From: Brachynemurus nebulosus
Lineage: Eukaryota > Arthropoda > Insecta > Neuroptera > Myrmeleontidae
NCBI GenBank assembly: GCA_035578155.1
Contig: JAPWDM010000001.1
Coordinates: 159,809,498 to 159,873,497 of the forward strand
DNA: 64,000 nt
Direction of reading: 5' to 3'
Shown in pieces: positions 60,739 to 64,000 of the stretch. The notes beneath the pieces are model-generated. The model did not search any database. It was not told the DNA's origin and worked only from the letters and a program-made list of their open reading frames with translations. How positions within the stretch are numbered: the stretch's first letter is position 1; each line of letters starts with the position of its first letter. The translations under genes were made by a program, and so were the position numbers.

Positions 60739-60886
60739 ATACACTGATTTCTCGTTGTAAGCAACTTGAAATAGAATCATATGTCTTACTCTTTTTAGAT
60801 AATAAAATTCGCATATACATAAAAAGAGTAAGACATATGATTCTATTTCAATTTTGATGTTGCTTACAACGAGAAACCAGTGTATT
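60739..60886. repeat. ~148-bp hairpin with ~58-bp arms
   Basis: ATACACTGATTTCTCGTTGT then AAGCAAC...GAAATAGAATCATATGTCTT is mirrored by AAGACATATGATTCTATTTC...GTTGCTTACAACGAGAAACC then AGTGTAT. A TTTTGAT insertion in the right arm makes the only sizeable bulge. Confidence 0.92.
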
Positions 60887-61989
60887 TGTATAGATACATA
60901 AATATATCAGGTATTCCCTTCTTTGTTTCATATTTTAATAAATATAACACATTTCCAATGTCGTATCTTTTATAATCAAGTAACTCCGGGACGTCAACAA
61001 ATCGTCATAAGGACGCAACGATCAACTTTACAGTTAGCAGGCTGCTTTTTAAATAATGGTCAAATATTGGGCACGTTTTCTCCCTTTCATTGCACACAAA
61101 ATAAACACGTGGAAATGATTCATTTATAATTTTCTAGGAATCAAATGAACAATGAATGTACAATTTGTTAAGAAAAACTGAAAAGTTTTCACCACCAAAA
61201 TAAAATGAAAATTAGAAAATGTAATTTATAAAATAAAATATACTTTTTTAATTAAAAAATAAAAAATATAAAGTGTTCACCGTTAAATTAACAATTAACA
61301 CACCACTTAAAAAAACTGTCAATTTAGATTTTTTTTGTTAATAAATTAGCAAAAATTGAGAGTGATGTGGAAAAAAAAATTATGTTGGCATGACATGTAG
61401 TAAATACAAACTTAATTATGTTCATATTTACAAATTAATTTATATCCTAAATTCACCCGACACATGTGTGAATGTACATCATAGCAAAATATGTAATTTT
61501 CATACTATATTTTTATAAAATAATTATATGTATGAAAAATTTTCAATTAATCTCTCATACATACATACTGTCTTAAAAATAAATTTTATACTACCTGTAC
61601 AAAATATAACCTGTGGCTTCGATTGTATGTAATTTCTAGAGCTTCAAACGTTCACCCACGCCCCCAAAATACTCCTTCACAAAAAAATTGCAACTGTACA
61701 TAATAAAATTTTTTACAATTTAATTTTTTTTTACAATAAACTTCTCACAGCGCTCCCACTATTTGTAATTTATTAGAACTTTCAAAAACAAACTATTTTT
61801 AACATTTTGATCAAAAGAATGTAATGATCTATGTTTATTCCAGTACAGACTGTGCATAATCCAGAAGTACAGGTAGTCGAAAGTACCCATGTAATAAAAC
61901 TGAATTAACAAAAAATAAATTATAAAAAAAATTTAAATCCATTGCTTTTTCACTTTGTACAATGAAATTACATTTCATGCTAATCTGGG
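60887..61989. other. AT-rich non-coding stretch
   Basis: Nothing recognisable. CACCCACGCCCCCAAAA near 61650 is a small GC-richer island. Confidence 0.45.
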
Positions 61990-62034
61990 TACAGTTAAGG
62001 TAGCAGCGATTGGGTGCCGCAACTAGTGAACTGC

Positions 62035-62672
62035 AGATAGTTCAACCCCGACAGTCCAACCGACGACAAATCAACCTAACGACAGATCGATTGACGGCAG
62101 ATCAATCGACGACAATTCAGCCTATCGACAATTTAACCGTTGTACAATCTATTAACTAATAAGAACAAAATTATTTGAATTTTATCTAACAATGAAATTT
62201 GCCTTCCTTGAAACTTTAAATAAGTATTTATGTAGTTTCAAGTCTCAAGGGCGACTCTTTACTATTAGGGATATGCTATTTGGTAGTTTATGTTGGATTT
62301 GGTTACCTTATTCATTGAATTCGGTTAGTTTAAGTTGTGTTTGGTTAAGTTAGGTTTTATTTAGTTAAGTTGTGTTTGATTAGGTTAGGTTGGGTTTGTT
62401 TAGGTTAGGTTGGGTTTGTTTACAATTTGTTGAGTTGGGTTAGTTCAATTTGGGTTTGGTTAATGTATATATTAATGTTAAACAATTGAAATGTCCTGTG
62501 GTTTAACTGTTCTACGATTGAATTGTCGTTTAATTGAACTGTCATTAGGCTGAACTGTCGTCAGGTTGAATTGATGTTAGCTAACCTGTCATTAAGTTCA
62601 ATTGTCGTCGGTTAATCCGTCGTCAGGTTGAACTGTCGCAGTTGAACTGTCGGCGGTTTACTTGTTACAGAG
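62035..62672. mobile_element. Foldback element built of GACGACAGTTCAACC words
   Basis: The left arm (62035-62150) strings together GACAGTCCAACCGACGACAA and GACGGCAGATCAATCGACG. The right arm (62500-62672) has the complements, AACTGTCGTCAGGTTGAA and TTGAACTGTCGGCGG. The middle (62335-62455) has GGTTAGGTTGGGTTTGTTTA repeats. Arms pair as many short words rather than one exact duplex. Confidence 0.72.
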
Positions 62673-63498
62673 CTTAGTGATTGATTGCACCAAAGATTGA
62701 TTGCTGATGTAATATAATTATTATTAATCAGTAAAAAAATTTGAAAAAATTGCAGAAGAAAATATACGTACAAAATTTAACGAAAATTTAATACTCTTTT
62801 AAAATTGATAAGTCTTCTTTTCCATATGGTTTGATATGAAACTAAAATTATTTCGTTAACATAAACATCGGCACATGTCGCAATAATAAAACTATACCTA
62901 ATAATTTCCGTTGAAATGTAATTTTCCAGATGCCAAAAGAAAATTAACCATAATGAGAATTGTAATGAAAATGTAAACTTGTTTGTTTGGTATGAAACAA
63001 GTAAAACAATTGCTAAAACAGTATTGTATCACAATATGAAGAATATGTAATTAACTTACTGTAACTTTCTATTTCGCGATAGTACTTACATGCAACATAC
63101 ATATGAATCTATATATATATACACTCAATTTCAAAAGCAGGTACTTATTAAAATATTTATTTTCAAATATGTGATGTGTAAAAAAATGATGACTAAAATA
63201 CATGATTTAGTTCCTCATAATAGGGAGTATAGTGTCAGGTTTAGTTCCAAGGGACTAAAAATATTTTTGTTCCCGCTTTTAAACCGGTCAACAAACTTTG
63301 TTTGCCTTAATATATTTTGGGTCTTATCCTCTAATACTGGAACACTTTATGGTTATCATAAAATCTTTGAAAAATTTTTAAAAACGAAAAAATGATCATT
63401 TACGATGGTTTTATTGACATGGGTACTTACATAATATTATGTTCGTATATGTACCAGATGTTACAAGTTATTCATTCATTAAAAAATAGAATATTTTT
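62673..63498. other. AT-rich non-coding stretch
   Basis: A plus frame at 63090-63395 has no recognised motif and begins in a TATATATAC run. Nothing else supported. Confidence 0.45.
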
Positions 63499-63695
63499 AT
63501 TATGGGTGCAAGCACAAAAGCCCCCCAGAAATTGCGGTGAGGGCAACACAAATTGTATTATTTACATAGTTACCAACCAAAGAAAGTAATTATGTTTCTA
63601 TACGAGTGAGTGAGTAAACTTCTATTTATTAATATGATAGACAAAGATAGGTGCAGATGTAGGTAGGTAGGTTCTTTCTGGCTTGCGCCCATAAT
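63499..63695. mobile_element. ~197-bp MITE with ATTATGGGYGCAAGC ends
   Basis: ATTATGGGTGCAAGC and GCTTGCGCCCATAAT are inverted with one mismatch over 15 bases. The right two-thirds is shared with 21031-21190. No coding sequence. Confidence 0.85.
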
Positions 63696-64000
63696 AGTAT
63701 TTATGTTTGGTCAAATTTTTGTTATCATATAAAGTTTCATCTAAATTAAACGGATGCAATATAACAACAAAAATATTTGTCACTGATAATGTGTCGACCA
63801 GCCCCTCCAGTAGGTCCCCCCAACATATCAATCAAAACCTCTTCAAAATAAAGTGGTGTCTACTAAAGTGCTTTTTTCTATCTCCTATAATTTTCGAGAT
63901 AATCCGAATAAATCGAAAACGGGGTAGAGTCAGATGCAGAGTATACTATTCCCGAAAGAAACTTATATCAGTAACTACGTTGTCGTTTAGGTAACACCAT
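63696..64000. other. Unassigned end of window
   Basis: Open frames on both strands (63622-63831 and 63707-63994) overlap and show no motif. I can assign nothing here. Confidence 0.4.

Noticed and set aside
63090..63994. Clustered open frames at the window end as exons
   Set aside because: Overlapping on both strands, no conserved motif, no paired splice sites seen.

Overview
This is an AT-rich arthropod nuclear window, almost certainly from an insect. It holds (AT)n runs, many foldback elements, hAT, mariner/pogo, Ty3/gypsy, Penelope-like and R2-type retroelement remains, and GGTTA/TAACC-rich foldbacks. I cannot name the order. I find no intact host gene, rRNA, tRNA or CRISPR array. Nearly everything recognisable is mobile DNA, most of it decayed and much of it nested.

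Layout. 1-540 is a minisatellite-bearing dispersed repeat. 3229-6247 is an inverted-repeat-bounded composite holding a well-delimited hAT element (3790-5143, 8-bp target duplication) and a transposase-like tail. 6248-8246 is a broken Ty3/gypsy pol (minus strand) ending in a probable LTR and cut by a 0.8-kb foldback element (8244-9034). 9191-10015 is a mariner-like element with a transposase N-terminal remnant. 10650-14087 is a large A-B-A'-B' inverted structure. 15226-15830 is a GGTTA-rich foldback. 16911-20826 is a full-length R2-type non-LTR retrotransposon, probably R4/Dong clade. It lies inside a TAA microsatellite and has one reading frame open from its first base to its stop; it is the only intact-looking gene. 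21236-22866 holds further inverted-repeat elements. 23218-28800 is a region of inverted duplications around a long (AT)n-containing repeat. 31788-32046 is a hAT transposase tail with its TIR, 33577-34290 a Penelope-like element fragment with a GIY-YIG motif, and 34585-34855 a THAP-domain remnant. 38845-39366 is a pseudogene of a transposon-associated invertebrate family. 42173-50849 holds hAT and other MITEs and hairpins. 53125-56345 is a minisatellite-bearing, Helitron-like repeat containing a pogo-like element that itself contains a second pogo-derived MITE. 58010-63695 holds hairpins, a second copy of the repeat seen at 1-540, and more foldbacks.

How the parts relate. A dispersed family (copies near 24077, 46495, 47979, 51290 and 58100) begins TAGCGAATTTYC, carries a variable (AT)n tract and ends GGAAATTCGCTA. 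It is often linked to ~125-bp minisatellite units that also occur at 1-540, 27640-28110, 30885-31270, 35880-36180 and 59040-59690. No host pathway or operon-like unit can be described. The best candidates for new biology are the A-B-A'-B' structure, the intact R4/Dong-like element without an obvious ATG, the three-level pogo nest and several near-perfect short hairpins.
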